Of a DNA stretch of 60,544 bases, positions 17,696 through 26,399 are shown piece by piece. The DNA is from Aporhodopirellula sallentina SM41. GTDB lineage: Bacteria > Planctomycetota > Planctomycetia > Pirellulales > Pirellulaceae. The stretch spans positions 1 through 60,544 of the forward strand of contig NZ_ANOH01000315.1 in the NCBI RefSeq assembly GCF_000346505.1, in the 5' to 3' direction. The position numbers and the translations under genes were made by a program. The notes under the pieces were generated by a model. That model ran no database searches. It was not told where the DNA came from and was given only the letters and a program-made list of their open reading frames with translations. How positions within the stretch are numbered: position 1 is the first letter of the stretch; every line of letters begins with the position of its first letter.

Positions 17696-18553
17696 TCAAT
17701 CGTGTCGTTGAGCGAGTCCCGGTCGGGCGAAGGCGGGCATTAGCAGGATCGCGTTTTCCGGTGCCGGGCAAACGTATCGGCAGACACCACATCCGGTGCA
17801 ATCGTTTTCGTTGACTGTTGGCTTTCCTTGCGTGACGACGATGGCCCCTTCGACAGGACACCGTTCGCTGCAAACGGTGCAAAGTGTGGAATGATGAGCC
17901 AGGCACAAGTGTTCGGTGATCCGAGCCGTTCCCATGATTGGCGAGATCGAATCGATCAGAACTCCGGGTTCGCAGGATGCAATGCACGGGAAGTCTTCGC
18001 ACATCATGCATGCGGAGTGATCAGCCTCGATGATCGGCGTTCCGGCAACATCGCCCAATCGATCGGGAGCTTTGACGATCGCATCATGGGGACAGGCGGT
18101 GATGCAGTCGCCACATCGTGTGCAGCCGGATAGGAACTGAAACTCATCGATGGCTCCAGGCGGGCGATGCAGTGGGAGCGTTTGGGCGGCTCGCTTGGTG
18201 CCAAGGTCCGTTGGCGGAACCGGTGCAATGTTGATCCCGTTGATGCTGCGTGGTGCTTCCTGCGTGTTCGGGCGGTCTTCAGGTTTGGGCAGTCGTGTGA
18301 CCAGGGGCGGAAACCGCGACTGTGGCATCAGTCTCCAGAGCCGACCTTGGATCAAATCGCGTCGGCTGCGATTGGTTGGCCGAGTTCGGAATAGAAATCT
18401 GCATGCACGAAGGGGAAAACGAATGGCCGCCGCGAACTGTTTCTTGAACGCCGTCCGGTAGCTCGCGATCCGGTTCGCGCCTGCGTTCTCGCTCGTTTCC
18501 TTATCATCCACACGGGGGTGCTGTTGTCGGCGTCGCGTCAAACCCGGCACCAC
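17696..18553 (-). CDS. NapF/NapG-like 4Fe-4S ferredoxin
   Basis: The protein has 285 residues from a GTG at 18553 that directly follows the stop of the NapB-like gene, which suggests translational coupling. The Cys motifs are 'CTRCGDCITACP', 'CMMCEDFPCIASC', 'CTVCSERCP' and 'CTGCGVCRYVCP', enough for four [4Fe-4S] clusters as in NapF/NapG. The basic N-terminal 90 residues contain no Tat motif and are poorly conserved in appearance, so the true start may be further in. The probable role is electron transfer or NapA maturation on the cytoplasmic side. No NapH accompanies it. Confidence 0.82.
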   Translation of the reverse strand: MVPGLTRRRQQHPRVDDKETSENAGANRIASYRTAFKKQFAAAIRFPLRACRFLFRTRPTNRSRRDLIQGRLWRLMPQSRFPPLVTRLPKPEDRPNTQEAPRSINGINIAPVPPTDLGTKRAAQTLPLHRPPGAIDEFQFLSGCTRCGDCITACPHDAIVKAPDRLGDVAGTPIIEADHSACMMCEDFPCIASCEPGVLIDSISPIMGTARITEHLCLAHHSTLCTVCSERCPVEGAIVVTQGKPTVNENDCTGCGVCRYVCPAPENAILLMPAFARPGLAQRHD

Positions 18554-18554
18554 A

Positions 18555-19364
18555 TCAATTCGACACGACGTTCAGAGGAGGCAGCATTGGAACGCTCTCT
18601 GGGCTGAACTTCTGGGCGTCGGGCATTTGGTCCAGCGTTGCCGAGGGTGCGTGGCACTGCGTGCAGTTGGTTCGCCATGGGTGTGTTGATTCCATACCGG
18701 CCCAACCGTTGGGGCCTCCGTGGCACGCGTTGCAGTTTTCTCGCATCCACCGAGAGTGCGGGATCGTTGGTGGTGCCCCCGGGTAGGCTCGCTTGCCTTG
18801 CTTCGGTGCAGGCAACCCGACGAAGCTGGTCTGTACGGTCGCGTCGACGTTTTGGAACGGCGCCGGGGCCATCGGTGCGTGACACTGGACACAGTTGCCG
18901 AGGAATTGATGAGACATGACACTGGCTTTCAATCCCGCCATCTTCACGCCATTCCCATGGCAGGCGTAGCAAGCCGCGTCGGTTGTGTTCTCGACCGGGT
19001 GCGGGATGACCGGCGGCGCACCGTTGAACGCCCGGCGGGACCCTCGCTGTTTACTGGACGCTTCCTTTTCGGCTTCGCTCGGTTCGATCTTGGTGTAGAG
19101 ATCGTACTCGGGTTGCGGCAGCGTTTGTCCCTGAGCACTCCATGTCGCCGTCGGGCCCATCGCGGTCTGGGATACCTCGGCATAAGAAACCGCTGGGATC
19201 AATTTCGGATCGGCTTTAACTTCGTCTTGGTCGTACTGCGTGATCAGTGCGGTTTCGTCCATTCCATCGGGTTGGGGCACACCATCGCTGATGCCGATGG
19301 CGTAACCGATAAACGCGATCGCAATCACACAGGCGAAAAAGATCGGGGCGAGGCGTTTTAACAT
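18555..19364 (-). CDS. napB: Tetraheme NapB-like cytochrome c with duplicated NapB domain
   Basis: The protein has 269 residues. The N-terminus is an uncleaved anchor or signal ('IFFACVIAIAFIGYAIG'), so it faces the periplasm. Four CxxCH heme sites are present: CYACH 132-136, CVQCH 158-162, CNACH 211-215 and CTQCH 234-238. Two tandem blocks share 'R(R)AFNGAPPVIPH...CYACHG...CVQCHAP' and 'KRAYPGAPPTIPH...CNACHG...CTQCHAP', the NapB signature. Ordinary NapB is about 150 residues with two hemes, so this is an internal duplication. The inferred role is to feed electrons into NapA. It lies 109 bases downstream of napA. Confidence 0.87.
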   Translation of the reverse strand: MLKRLAPIFFACVIAIAFIGYAIGISDGVPQPDGMDETALITQYDQDEVKADPKLIPAVSYAEVSQTAMGPTATWSAQGQTLPQPEYDLYTKIEPSEAEKEASSKQRGSRRAFNGAPPVIPHPVENTTDAACYACHGNGVKMAGLKASVMSHQFLGNCVQCHAPMAPAPFQNVDATVQTSFVGLPAPKQGKRAYPGAPPTIPHSRWMRENCNACHGGPNGWAGMESTHPWRTNCTQCHAPSATLDQMPDAQKFSPESVPMLPPLNVVSN

Positions 19365-19473
19365 GACGGGAATCCTCCGTTGACGATTCGCTCAGCGACC
19401 GTCAGGTAAAGGAGTTTCGAGTCCGTGACGATCGCATTCGGGACGGGCACGCGGTTTGAACGGGATGAGTGGA

Positions 19474-21903
19474 TCACGAATCCGCCTCCGTCATTTTCCG
19501 AACCCGAGCAGCGCATTTCTTGTAGTCGGGTTGTTTGGAGATCGGGCAGTATGCCTCGAGTGTCACGTTGTTGATCATCTTCGTTTCGTCAAAGAACGGA
19601 ACAAAGATCGTTCCGCGTGGTGGTCGGCCTCGACCGTCGATCCATACTGGCAACTGGCAGGAACCGCGGCGTGATTCGACGACTACCGTTTCGCCCTGTC
19701 GAATATTAGCGTCCTTGGCATCCTCTTTATTCATTTCGACATAACCCGTCGGCATTGCTCGGCTCAACTGCGTCACGCGGCGAGTCATGCTTCCGGTGTG
19801 CCAGTGTTCCAGCACGCGTCCGGTGCACAGCCACAATGGATAGTCTTCGTCAGGCATCTCCGGTGGTGGTTCGTAATCGTGGAACCAAATCTGAGCTTTG
19901 CCGTCTTTCGTGGACGAATGATAGAAGTCGAATTCTTCTCCCTCGGCGACAAACGGATCGTCGAATCCGGAGAATCGGAAGCGGGTTTCCCGCCATGATC
20001 CGTCTTGTTGTTCGACGACCGGCCATCGTAGCCCGCGGGCTTTGACGTACTCCTCGTATGGGGCCAGGTTCTTGTGCTTCATGGTTGTGAACTGGCGATA
20101 CTCCTCGAACAGATGTTTATCGACGTTCGTGTCGTAGTAGTGTTCGAATTCCCAGATCGGGATTTCTTCGCCGGATTCGTCCTTCACCGCAAAGATGAAT
20201 TCGCCGTCCTTGTCCTGCATGCCTTCGTGCCCCATCTCAAACAGTTTGCGGGCGATGGCGATCGTCATCCAACAGTCGTCGCGTGCATCGCCGGGCGGAT
20301 CGACCATTTTGAACCACTGCTGAGTGCGACGTTCGCTGTTGCCAAACATTCCATTCTTTTCGACCCACATCGCGGCCGGCAAAATCAAGTTGGCCAATGC
20401 GGTGGTGGGGGTTGGGTAAACGTCGCTGACGATCAAGAACTTATCCGCGAGTTGTTCCTTGTCGTTGAACAGTTTGTTTAGATTCGGCAGCGTTTGTCCC
20501 GGATTGGTGACTTGCACGAACATTGTCGTGATGTCGCCGCCTTCGTCGGTCGGCATCGTGAATTGGTCAAACATCTTGACCGTGTGATAGCCGGGCGTTC
20601 CGTTGATCCGTCCTTCGGGAACGTTCCAGAACTCTTCGCATTGTTGACGGTGTTCCGGGTTGGCGACGACGCGTCCGCCGGGCAACGCGTGTGACAGTGT
20701 TCCGACTTCGCGAACCGTTCCGCACGCCGAGGGTTGCCCGGTCAAACTGGTTGGGGAATCGCCGGGTTTGCCGAAGTGTCCCGACAGCAAATGCACACCG
20801 TGAACGAGCGTGTTGATCGCTGTGCCCATTGTGTGTTGGTTCATACCCATGCACCAAAGGCTGGTGATCCGGATGTTCCTGTCGCCGAACAGGTCACCGA
20901 GCATGCGGATTTGTTCGACCGACAAACCGGACAGTTCGGAAACTCGTTCGGGAGTGTATTCGGCAATCCGTTTGCGAAACTCGTCTTCGCTGATGGCTTC
21001 ACCCATCAGCGTTTTGCCTGATTCGGGGTGAGCCCGGAAGTTGCAGTGGTCTTTTACAAACGACGTGTCGTAGGTGTTGTTTTCGATCAGCAGGTGCATG
21101 ATGCCGAGGGCGATTGCGACGTCACCGTGCGGCTTCATGTTCAAGTATTCGTTGGCGGCGTCCGTCGTTCGTGTTCGGCGGGTTCCGATGTCAATGATGC
21201 GCACCTTTTCGCCACGTGATCGCCGATCAGTTACACGAGAGAAGAGAACGGGGTGCATCTCCGCCGGGTTGTTACCCCAGGTGATCAACACGTCGCATTC
21301 ATCGAGGTCTTGATAACAACCTGCTGGTTCGTCGACCCCATAGGTTCCTAAGAAGCCCGTCACGGCGGATGCCATGCAAAGTCGAGCGTTGGGGTCGATG
21401 TGGTTGTTGCTGAGGCCGCCTTTCATGAATTTTTGGGCCGCGAAACCTTCTGGAATGGTCCATTGGCCGCTGCCGTAGAACGCAAACGTTTGTGGCGAAT
21501 CAAAGATACGCTTGGCGATGATGTCGAGAGCTTCGTCCCAGGAGATCGCTTTCAGAGTTCCGTCATCTTGGCGAAGCAATGGCTCCGTCAAGCGATCTTC
21601 GCCGTATAAAATGCCGCCGACGTGATACCCTTTGACACACAACAGTCCCTTGTTCACGTCCGCCGCTTTGTCACCTGCGACCGCAACGACACGTCCGTCT
21701 TCCACGCCGACTTGAACGTGGCATCCGGTTCCGCAAAACCGACAGGGAGCTTTGTTCCAAGTCAAACCTTCTCCGTCGGGCAAGTCAGCGACGCCCGGAT
21801 CGGCCTGCACAACCGGTAGCGATCCGCCGGTTACCAACGAACCGGCCGCGGCCATCGCGGCTGACTTCAGAATTTCCCGTCGATCTGAATTCATCATCTT
21901 CAT
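19474..21903 (-). CDS. napA: Periplasmic nitrate reductase catalytic subunit NapA
   Basis: The protein has 809 residues, close to the usual 800-830. A Tat signal is present ('SDRREILKSAAMAAAGSL'). The [4Fe-4S] cluster cysteines are 54, 57, 61 and 89 ('CRFCGTGC' and 'GLLCVKG'). Cys176 in 'NARLCMASAVTGFLG' is the expected Mo ligand, with bis-MGD binding regions along the rest ('CDVLITWGNNPAEMHP', 'WCMGMNQHTMGT', 'LWLCTGRVLEHWHTGSMTRR'). It reduces nitrate to nitrite in the periplasm. Transcribed after napD and before the NapB-like cytochrome. Assimilatory NasA is less likely because of the Tat signal and the nap neighbours. Confidence 0.96.
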   Translation of the reverse strand: MKMMNSDRREILKSAAMAAAGSLVTGGSLPVVQADPGVADLPDGEGLTWNKAPCRFCGTGCHVQVGVEDGRVVAVAGDKAADVNKGLLCVKGYHVGGILYGEDRLTEPLLRQDDGTLKAISWDEALDIIAKRIFDSPQTFAFYGSGQWTIPEGFAAQKFMKGGLSNNHIDPNARLCMASAVTGFLGTYGVDEPAGCYQDLDECDVLITWGNNPAEMHPVLFSRVTDRRSRGEKVRIIDIGTRRTRTTDAANEYLNMKPHGDVAIALGIMHLLIENNTYDTSFVKDHCNFRAHPESGKTLMGEAISEDEFRKRIAEYTPERVSELSGLSVEQIRMLGDLFGDRNIRITSLWCMGMNQHTMGTAINTLVHGVHLLSGHFGKPGDSPTSLTGQPSACGTVREVGTLSHALPGGRVVANPEHRQQCEEFWNVPEGRINGTPGYHTVKMFDQFTMPTDEGGDITTMFVQVTNPGQTLPNLNKLFNDKEQLADKFLIVSDVYPTPTTALANLILPAAMWVEKNGMFGNSERRTQQWFKMVDPPGDARDDCWMTIAIARKLFEMGHEGMQDKDGEFIFAVKDESGEEIPIWEFEHYYDTNVDKHLFEEYRQFTTMKHKNLAPYEEYVKARGLRWPVVEQQDGSWRETRFRFSGFDDPFVAEGEEFDFYHSSTKDGKAQIWFHDYEPPPEMPDEDYPLWLCTGRVLEHWHTGSMTRRVTQLSRAMPTGYVEMNKEDAKDANIRQGETVVVESRRGSCQLPVWIDGRGRPPRGTIFVPFFDETKMINNVTLEAYCPISKQPDYKKCAARVRKMTEADS

Positions 21904-22050
21904 TTGTCGGCTCGGTTTGTTGAAAAGATTCGATAGGGATTGTTAAGAAACGGCGACGGACCAACGCGACACTCACGATTCATCTCGCGTCTTCATGCAG
22001 AGAGAATGTTGAAAGATGAGTGGTGATTGCCTCGTTATTCTTTCGCGTGT

Positions 22051-22368
22051 TTAGACGTTTGTTCGGTTAGCACCTTGAGTGTCTTCCGGTGTGTCGTCTT
22101 GCGAGTTTGTATCGTTGCTTGCTTCTTCTTCACATTCGCTATCAAAAGCCACCATTGCGATGGCAACATTTGTTACGCTTGTTATCTGTTGTAACGTATC
22201 CCAAATCTCGCGGTCGCGGATTGTGTCATCACTATCGACCACAATTGCTAGTTTTCTATCGTTGGCTTGACCTAGATCAATTTCAGGGATCGCCTTGATG
22301 GCGTCCAATGCCTCTTGGTTTTGTTCAACTGGCGAGTCGAACGTGAGGACGAGTCCACTAATCGGCAT
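22051..22368 (-). CDS. napD: NapD-like Tat-signal chaperone for NapA
   Basis: The protein has 105 residues from the ATG at 22368 ('MPISGLVLTFDSPVEQNQEA'). This start gives the normal NapD beginning; the frame extends 69 bases further upstream without protein-like sequence. The ferredoxin-like fold pattern is visible ('IKAIPEIDLGQANDRKLAIV', 'QITSVTNVAIAMVAFD'), followed by an acidic tail rich in Asp, Asn and Ser. NapD proteins bind the NapA Tat signal and hold export until cofactor insertion is complete. It is 147 bases upstream of napA and divergent from the cytochrome gene at 22491. Confidence 0.85.
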   Translation of the reverse strand: MPISGLVLTFDSPVEQNQEALDAIKAIPEIDLGQANDRKLAIVVDSDDTIRDREIWDTLQQITSVTNVAIAMVAFDSECEEEASNDTNSQDDTPEDTQGANRTNV

Positions 22369-22490
22369 GTTGAAAGCGATCTTAAAAACGGAAAAACAAA
22401 CAGAGCGAATGTGAATAGGGGTTTTGTGAACCTGCACCTGAGTGTATATGTTGGGGCGTGTCAGTGGAACCGTGTTTTGGACAAAAATAA

Positions 22491-23150
22491 ATGGCTCGAT
22501 CGATCAATCTGATTTTTGTCGGCACGGTGCTTGTGGTCGTCTCGATGGTGGGCGTGGTTATCGCACGTCAATCCACTTTCAAAGCATCGCCCAACACGCA
22601 ACAGGCTTCCGATAACGCATCTTCGAGTGATGCTCATTCTGCAGGTGGCGAGACGACGAGCTTTCCAGTCGTTATTCATCAACCGGATGGTCCCCCGCGA
22701 GTGAAGTTGGCTGGATTAGATCCGCAGGGCCGCACCGGCGAGGTCGCGTGTTCGACGTGCCACGCGGTTCGGCAACCGAACTTTGAAAACAAGACAACGG
22801 AAACGCTCGACGAGTTTCACCAAGGATTGGTCGTCGCCCACGGCAATCTTTCGTGCTACTCGTGTCACAATCCGGATGGTTCGGACACGTTGCGGCAGGC
22901 TGACGGAACGAAGATCGAATACCAAGACGTGATGACCCTGTGTTCGCAGTGTCACGGCCCCCAGGCCACCGCATATGCCCACGGAGCGCACGGTGGAATG
23001 AACGGGCATTGGGATCTGTCTCGTGGTCCTCAGGTGAAAAACAATTGTGTCGACTGCCACGACCCGCACTCCCCCGCGTATCCCAAGATGGTCGTCGGTT
23101 TCAAGCCCAAGGACCGGTTCAACACTCCGGTGGAAAACGCAGGTCATTAG
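22491..23150 (+). CDS. Membrane-anchored tetraheme cytochrome c of the nap quinol dehydrogenase module
   Basis: The protein has 219 residues. Residues 6-25 form one N-terminal membrane anchor ('NLIFVGTVLVVVSMVGVVIA'). The periplasmic part has four CxxCH sites: CSTCH 87-91, CYSCH 122-126, CSQCH 151-155 and CVDCH 186-190. Extra His residues ('DEFHQGLVVAHGN', 'AYAHGAHGG') could be distal ligands. It is not NapC/NirT, whose heme spacing and length differ. It heads a three-gene plus-strand run with an Fe-S protein and an NrfD-type subunit, the arrangement of cytochrome/Fe-S/NrfD quinol dehydrogenases. Transcribed divergently from napD with a 122-base gap. The inferred job is to pass electrons to the NapB-like protein. 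Confidence 0.87.
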   Translation: MARSINLIFVGTVLVVVSMVGVVIARQSTFKASPNTQQASDNASSSDAHSAGGETTSFPVVIHQPDGPPRVKLAGLDPQGRTGEVACSTCHAVRQPNFENKTTETLDEFHQGLVVAHGNLSCYSCHNPDGSDTLRQADGTKIEYQDVMTLCSQCHGPQATAYAHGAHGGMNGHWDLSRGPQVKNNCVDCHDPHSPAYPKMVVGFKPKDRFNTPVENAGH

Positions 23151-23328
23151 GAACGCAATATGTCGACGACACGTTCGATCATCTCATTCTGCCGACGCAA
23201 TGTGTTCGAGGGAGGCTGTTCCTCCGCGACAACTGCGTGTTGTTCTGCCTTCGTGTTGGCCGCCCGATTCCTGAAGACCACACGACGATTCCTGCCCGGC
23301 GCCGCGTCAACTTTTTTGCAGAGATGTT

Positions 23329-24255
23329 ATGACTGATAAACCGTCTCTTCCCGTTGTCGAAAACTTCTCGCGGCGTGCCGCGGTGAAAGGCGCGTTTGCC
23401 ACGCTCGGGGCTGGAGCGTTTGTTGCAGCGGTTTCGCCCCTGCGGCAAGCAGCCAAGAATTCCTCGGCCGCGGAATTCATGCAGACGCACTACACCGAGT
23501 TGTCGCCCGAACAGAAAGCCGACGTGATCTCGCGGTTGGAAGCGGAAGCAAAGGAAAAGTATGACGCGGACGTTACGATCGCAGATGACCGTCCCATTGC
23601 GGGAACCAAGTTTGTCTACGCGATCAATCTGAGTGTTTGCAACGGCAACGGGAAATGTGTCGAGGCCTGTCACAAAGAAAACAATCACGACCGCGACACG
23701 AATCAGTCCTACATCCGTGTGCTCGAGATGCCCAAAGGCACGATGGACATGGAGAAGGGATCGACGACCTACAGCGGCGCCGTTCCGAAAGACGACAAGT
23801 TCTACCTGCCTGTTCAATGTCAGCAGTGTGATGAACCGCCGTGCGTCGATGTTTGTCCGGTCAAGGCGACGTGGAAGGAAGAAGATGGCATTGTCGTTGT
23901 GGATTACAACTGGTGCATCGGTTGTCGATACTGCGAAGCCGCCTGTCCTTACCATGCCCGGCGATTCAATTGGAAAAAGCCCGAAGTGCCGGCGGATGAG
24001 GTCAATCCCAATCAGAGCTATCTGAGCAATCGGATTCGTCCGGTCGGCGTGGTTGAGAAGTGCACGTATTGCCTACACCGGACTCGGCGAGGCCAACTGC
24101 CGGCATGCTTGGAAGCCTGCCCTACCGGTGCCCGTGTGTTCGGAAACATTCTCGATCCGAACTCGAACATCCGCTGGATTTTGGAAAACAAACGTGTCTA
24201 CATCCTTAAAGAGGAACTCGGCACCAAACCCGCGTTCTTTTACTACTTTGATTAA
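23329..24255 (+). CDS. Tat-exported 4Fe-4S protein (NrfC/PsrB-like) of the nap module
   Basis: The protein has 308 residues. A Tat signal is visible ('ENFSRRAAVKGAFATLGAGAF', Arg15-Arg16). Four cluster motifs follow: 'CNGNGKCVEACHKEN', 'CQQCDEPPCVDVCP', 'CIGCRYCEAACP', and 'CTYCLHRTRRGQLPACLEACP'. In the first motif the usual second cysteine is Asn (C-x2-N-x2-C-x3-C), so that cluster may be changed or have another ligand. NrfC/PsrB-like proteins connect an NrfD-type quinol site to a periplasmic acceptor. It is followed after 15 bases by the nrfD-like gene. Confidence 0.9.
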   Translation: MTDKPSLPVVENFSRRAAVKGAFATLGAGAFVAAVSPLRQAAKNSSAAEFMQTHYTELSPEQKADVISRLEAEAKEKYDADVTIADDRPIAGTKFVYAINLSVCNGNGKCVEACHKENNHDRDTNQSYIRVLEMPKGTMDMEKGSTTYSGAVPKDDKFYLPVQCQQCDEPPCVDVCPVKATWKEEDGIVVVDYNWCIGCRYCEAACPYHARRFNWKKPEVPADEVNPNQSYLSNRIRPVGVVEKCTYCLHRTRRGQLPACLEACPTGARVFGNILDPNSNIRWILENKRVYILKEELGTKPAFFYYFD

Positions 24256-24270
24256 GGAAGGGACAGCAGC

Positions 24271-25536
24271 ATGAGCAGCGTCAGCGCACCGTCACCGACA
24301 AATCAACCGAGTGAGACAACGTCTCATATTTCGAGCTACCCGAAATTTATCGGCCGATCGTTGTGGTTAGCCACCGAAGGTTCGCTCGGGTTCTACGCCT
24401 GGATGACGATGCTTACGGCGTTGTTTCTGGTGGGGGCCAACGCATGGGCAAATCAAGTCGCCGGCGGGATGATCGGCACAAACATGACCGACCAGGTTTC
24501 GTGGGGGCTGTACATCGCGAACTTCACGTTCATGGTCGGGTTGGCCGCAGGCGGTGTGATGATGGTGATCCCGGCTTACCTTTATCATGACCGAAAGATG
24601 CATGACGTCGTCATCATCGGCGAGCTGTTGGCGATTGCCGCGATTGTGATGTGCCTGATGTTTGTCGTCGCCGACTTGGGACGGCCCGATCGGTTTTGGC
24701 ATCTGCTACCCGGCATCGGGAAATTCAATTTTCCCATCTCCATGTTGACCTGGGACGTGATCGTCCTGAACGGTTATCTGCTGTTGAATCTGCATATTTG
24801 CGGATACTTGCTCTACATGCGGTTCCTCGGTCGCAAGCCGAATCCGGTATGGTACATCCCATTTGTGATGGTTTCGATCGTCTGGGCGATTTCAATCCAT
24901 ACGGTTACCGCGTTTTTGTACTGCGGGCTCGGAGGGCGTCCGTTCTGGAACACGGCATTGCTCGCCCCACGGTTTCTTGCCTCCGCGTTTGTGTCAGGTC
25001 CCGCGTTCATCATCGTGGCGATGGTGTTGATTAAAAGACTCGCCGGTGTCGGTGGTTTGGATCAACCGATTGCGACGCTGACCAAGATCATTCGCGTCAC
25101 CATTTTGGTGAACCTGCTGATGGTTGCGTCGGAACTGTTTACCGAGTTTTACACCGGCGGAAGCCACGTCAGCGCGGCCAAATACCTGTTCTTTGGGCTG
25201 CACGGAAAGACTGCTTTGGTTCCGTGGACATGGACCGCGATCGGATTGAATGTGACTGCCGCGTTGTTGTTCCTGTGGCCAGGTTTATTGCAGTTCCGAT
25301 GGCGACCGCTGTTGGTTGCCGCGTGCTGCATGGCGTTTGTGGGGGCATGGATCGAAAAAGGCATGGGCCTGATCATCCCCGGTTTCGTCCCCAGTACGCT
25401 TCACGAAATCGTCGAATATGTTCCCAGCCAACTCGAGTGGAAAGTCACCGTTGGCATTTGGGCGTTCGGTTTGATGATCTTCACGATCGCGATCAAGACA
25501 GCCCTGCCGACGCTCAAGCATCCTGCTGAACATTGA
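24271..25536 (+). CDS. NrfD/PsrC-family integral membrane quinol-oxidising subunit
   Basis: The protein has 421 residues with about ten hydrophobic helices, for example 'FMVGLAAGGVMMVIPAYLY', 'LLAIAAIVMCLMFVVADLG' and 'WDVIVLNGYLLLNLHICGYL'. This matches the NrfD/PsrC fold. 'DLGRPDRFWHLLPG' after the third or fourth helix is a typical family segment. NrfD proteins bind quinol in the membrane and hand electrons to the partner Fe-S protein. Together with the two genes upstream it forms a cytochrome/Fe-S/NrfD module that probably supplies NapA in place of NapC. Its last codons and stop lie inside a 15-base tandem repeat. Confidence 0.93.
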   Translation: MSSVSAPSPTNQPSETTSHISSYPKFIGRSLWLATEGSLGFYAWMTMLTALFLVGANAWANQVAGGMIGTNMTDQVSWGLYIANFTFMVGLAAGGVMMVIPAYLYHDRKMHDVVIIGELLAIAAIVMCLMFVVADLGRPDRFWHLLPGIGKFNFPISMLTWDVIVLNGYLLLNLHICGYLLYMRFLGRKPNPVWYIPFVMVSIVWAISIHTVTAFLYCGLGGRPFWNTALLAPRFLASAFVSGPAFIIVAMVLIKRLAGVGGLDQPIATLTKIIRVTILVNLLMVASELFTEFYTGGSHVSAAKYLFFGLHGKTALVPWTWTAIGLNVTAALLFLWPGLLQFRWRPLLVAACCMAFVGAWIEKGMGLIIPGFVPSTLHEIVEYVPSQLEWKVTVGIWAFGLMIFTIAIKTALPTLKHPAEH

Positions 25537-25629
25537 GACGCCGAACACTGAGTTGCTGAACACTGAGTTGCTGAACACTGAGTTGCTGAACACTGAGTTG
25601 CTGAACACTGAGTTGCTGAACACTGACGC
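25525..25629. repeat. Seven 15-base tandem repeats that copy the nrfD-like stop codon
   Basis: The unit is GCTGAACACTGAGTT. Copies start at 25525, 25540, 25555, 25570, 25585, 25600 and 25615; the four central ones are identical and the outer ones degenerate. The first copy encodes the last residues (Ala-Glu-His-stop) of the membrane subunit. Because 15 is a multiple of three, each later copy repeats that stop in the same frame. It lies between the nrfD-like gene and the convergent MazG-like gene. Confidence 0.95.
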
Positions 25630-25649
25630 GCTAACCTATTTAGCTCTGG

Positions 25650-26051
25650 TCAGTCGGCATCGTCCATGTTCGAGAATCGGTTGTCGTCTGCGGGGTACTT
25701 CTCGGCGTTGCGAATCATTTTGGCTTTAAGCGTTGTGGCGAGGTCGATGTCGAGTTTGTTGGCGATAGCGAGCAGATACGCGAGGCAATCGGCGACTTCT
25801 TCCCCGATGGCGTGTCCCGTTTCCGGATCTTCCATCGCACGCAGCGACTGTTCGGGCGTCAGCCACTGGAAGTGCTCCATCAGTTCAGCCGTTTCGATCG
25901 CCAAGGACATGACGAGATTCTTGGGCGTATGAAAGCGGTGCCAATTGCGCTCATCGACGAACGATTCCACCACGGCTTTCAGTTCAGAAACGGTCGTTTC
26001 GCGGTCGTTATTAGCGGGGGGATGCGGGTTGGTGTTGGGAGGTGAACTCAT
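25650..26051 (-). CDS. MazG-like nucleotide pyrophosphohydrolase
   Basis: The protein has 133 residues from the ATG at 26051. The frame is open to 26447, but the extension is Ser/Thr/Arg-rich and overlaps a repeat, so I exclude it. The all-alpha NTP-PPase signature is seen: 'DERNWHRFHTPKNLVMSLAI', then 'ETAELMEHFQW', then 'GEEVADCLAYLLAIANKLDID'. The acidic E-x-x-E and E-x-x-D pairs bind Mg2+. The reaction is hydrolysis of a (d)NTP to (d)NMP and pyrophosphate, probably as housecleaning; relatives prefer dCTP. It is divergent from the SppA-like gene and convergent with the nrfD-like gene. Confidence 0.88.
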   Translation of the reverse strand: MSSPPNTNPHPPANNDRETTVSELKAVVESFVDERNWHRFHTPKNLVMSLAIETAELMEHFQWLTPEQSLRAMEDPETGHAIGEEVADCLAYLLAIANKLDIDLATTLKAKMIRNAEKYPADDNRFSNMDDAD

Positions 26052-26399
26052 GGGAGGAATCAATTGGGTTGGAGTGTCTGGGCTGAGGTGTTTGGGTTGG
26101 AGTGTCTGCGTGACGCGGTTTGTTGAGCCGGCAGGTCGCTGCGTTGGATCGGCTGTGAGGGATCGTAGGAGGCCGCGAAGTATCCGAGGCGTCGTAGGAA
26201 TTTGGGATGACAAAGTTTGACAATTGTGACGCGGTTGTCGATCGTTCGCCTCGGTAGGAATGCACCGATCGCGAACGGGTTTCGCAAAACCCTCGCTGGG
26301 GGCGGCTGAGTGGTCGATGTTCAGACGGTGTGCATCTTCGTTTTCGCGACGGATTGAGCGAGAACGGCCACTGATCGAACTTCCAAGGATGGATTCTCC
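26052..26399. other. Divergent intergenic region between the MazG-like and S49 genes
   Basis: This 348-base gap must hold promoters for both genes. A 17-base direct repeat (TTGGGTTGGAGTGTCTG) occurs at 26064-26080 and 26092-26108, period 28. A TTGACA at 26217-26222 could be a -35 for the rightward gene, but no good -10 follows. No other gene is supported. Confidence 0.55.

Noticed and set aside
25525-25629. CRISPR-like array
   Set aside because: The repeats are 15 bases and directly adjacent with no spacers; it is a simple tandem repeat.
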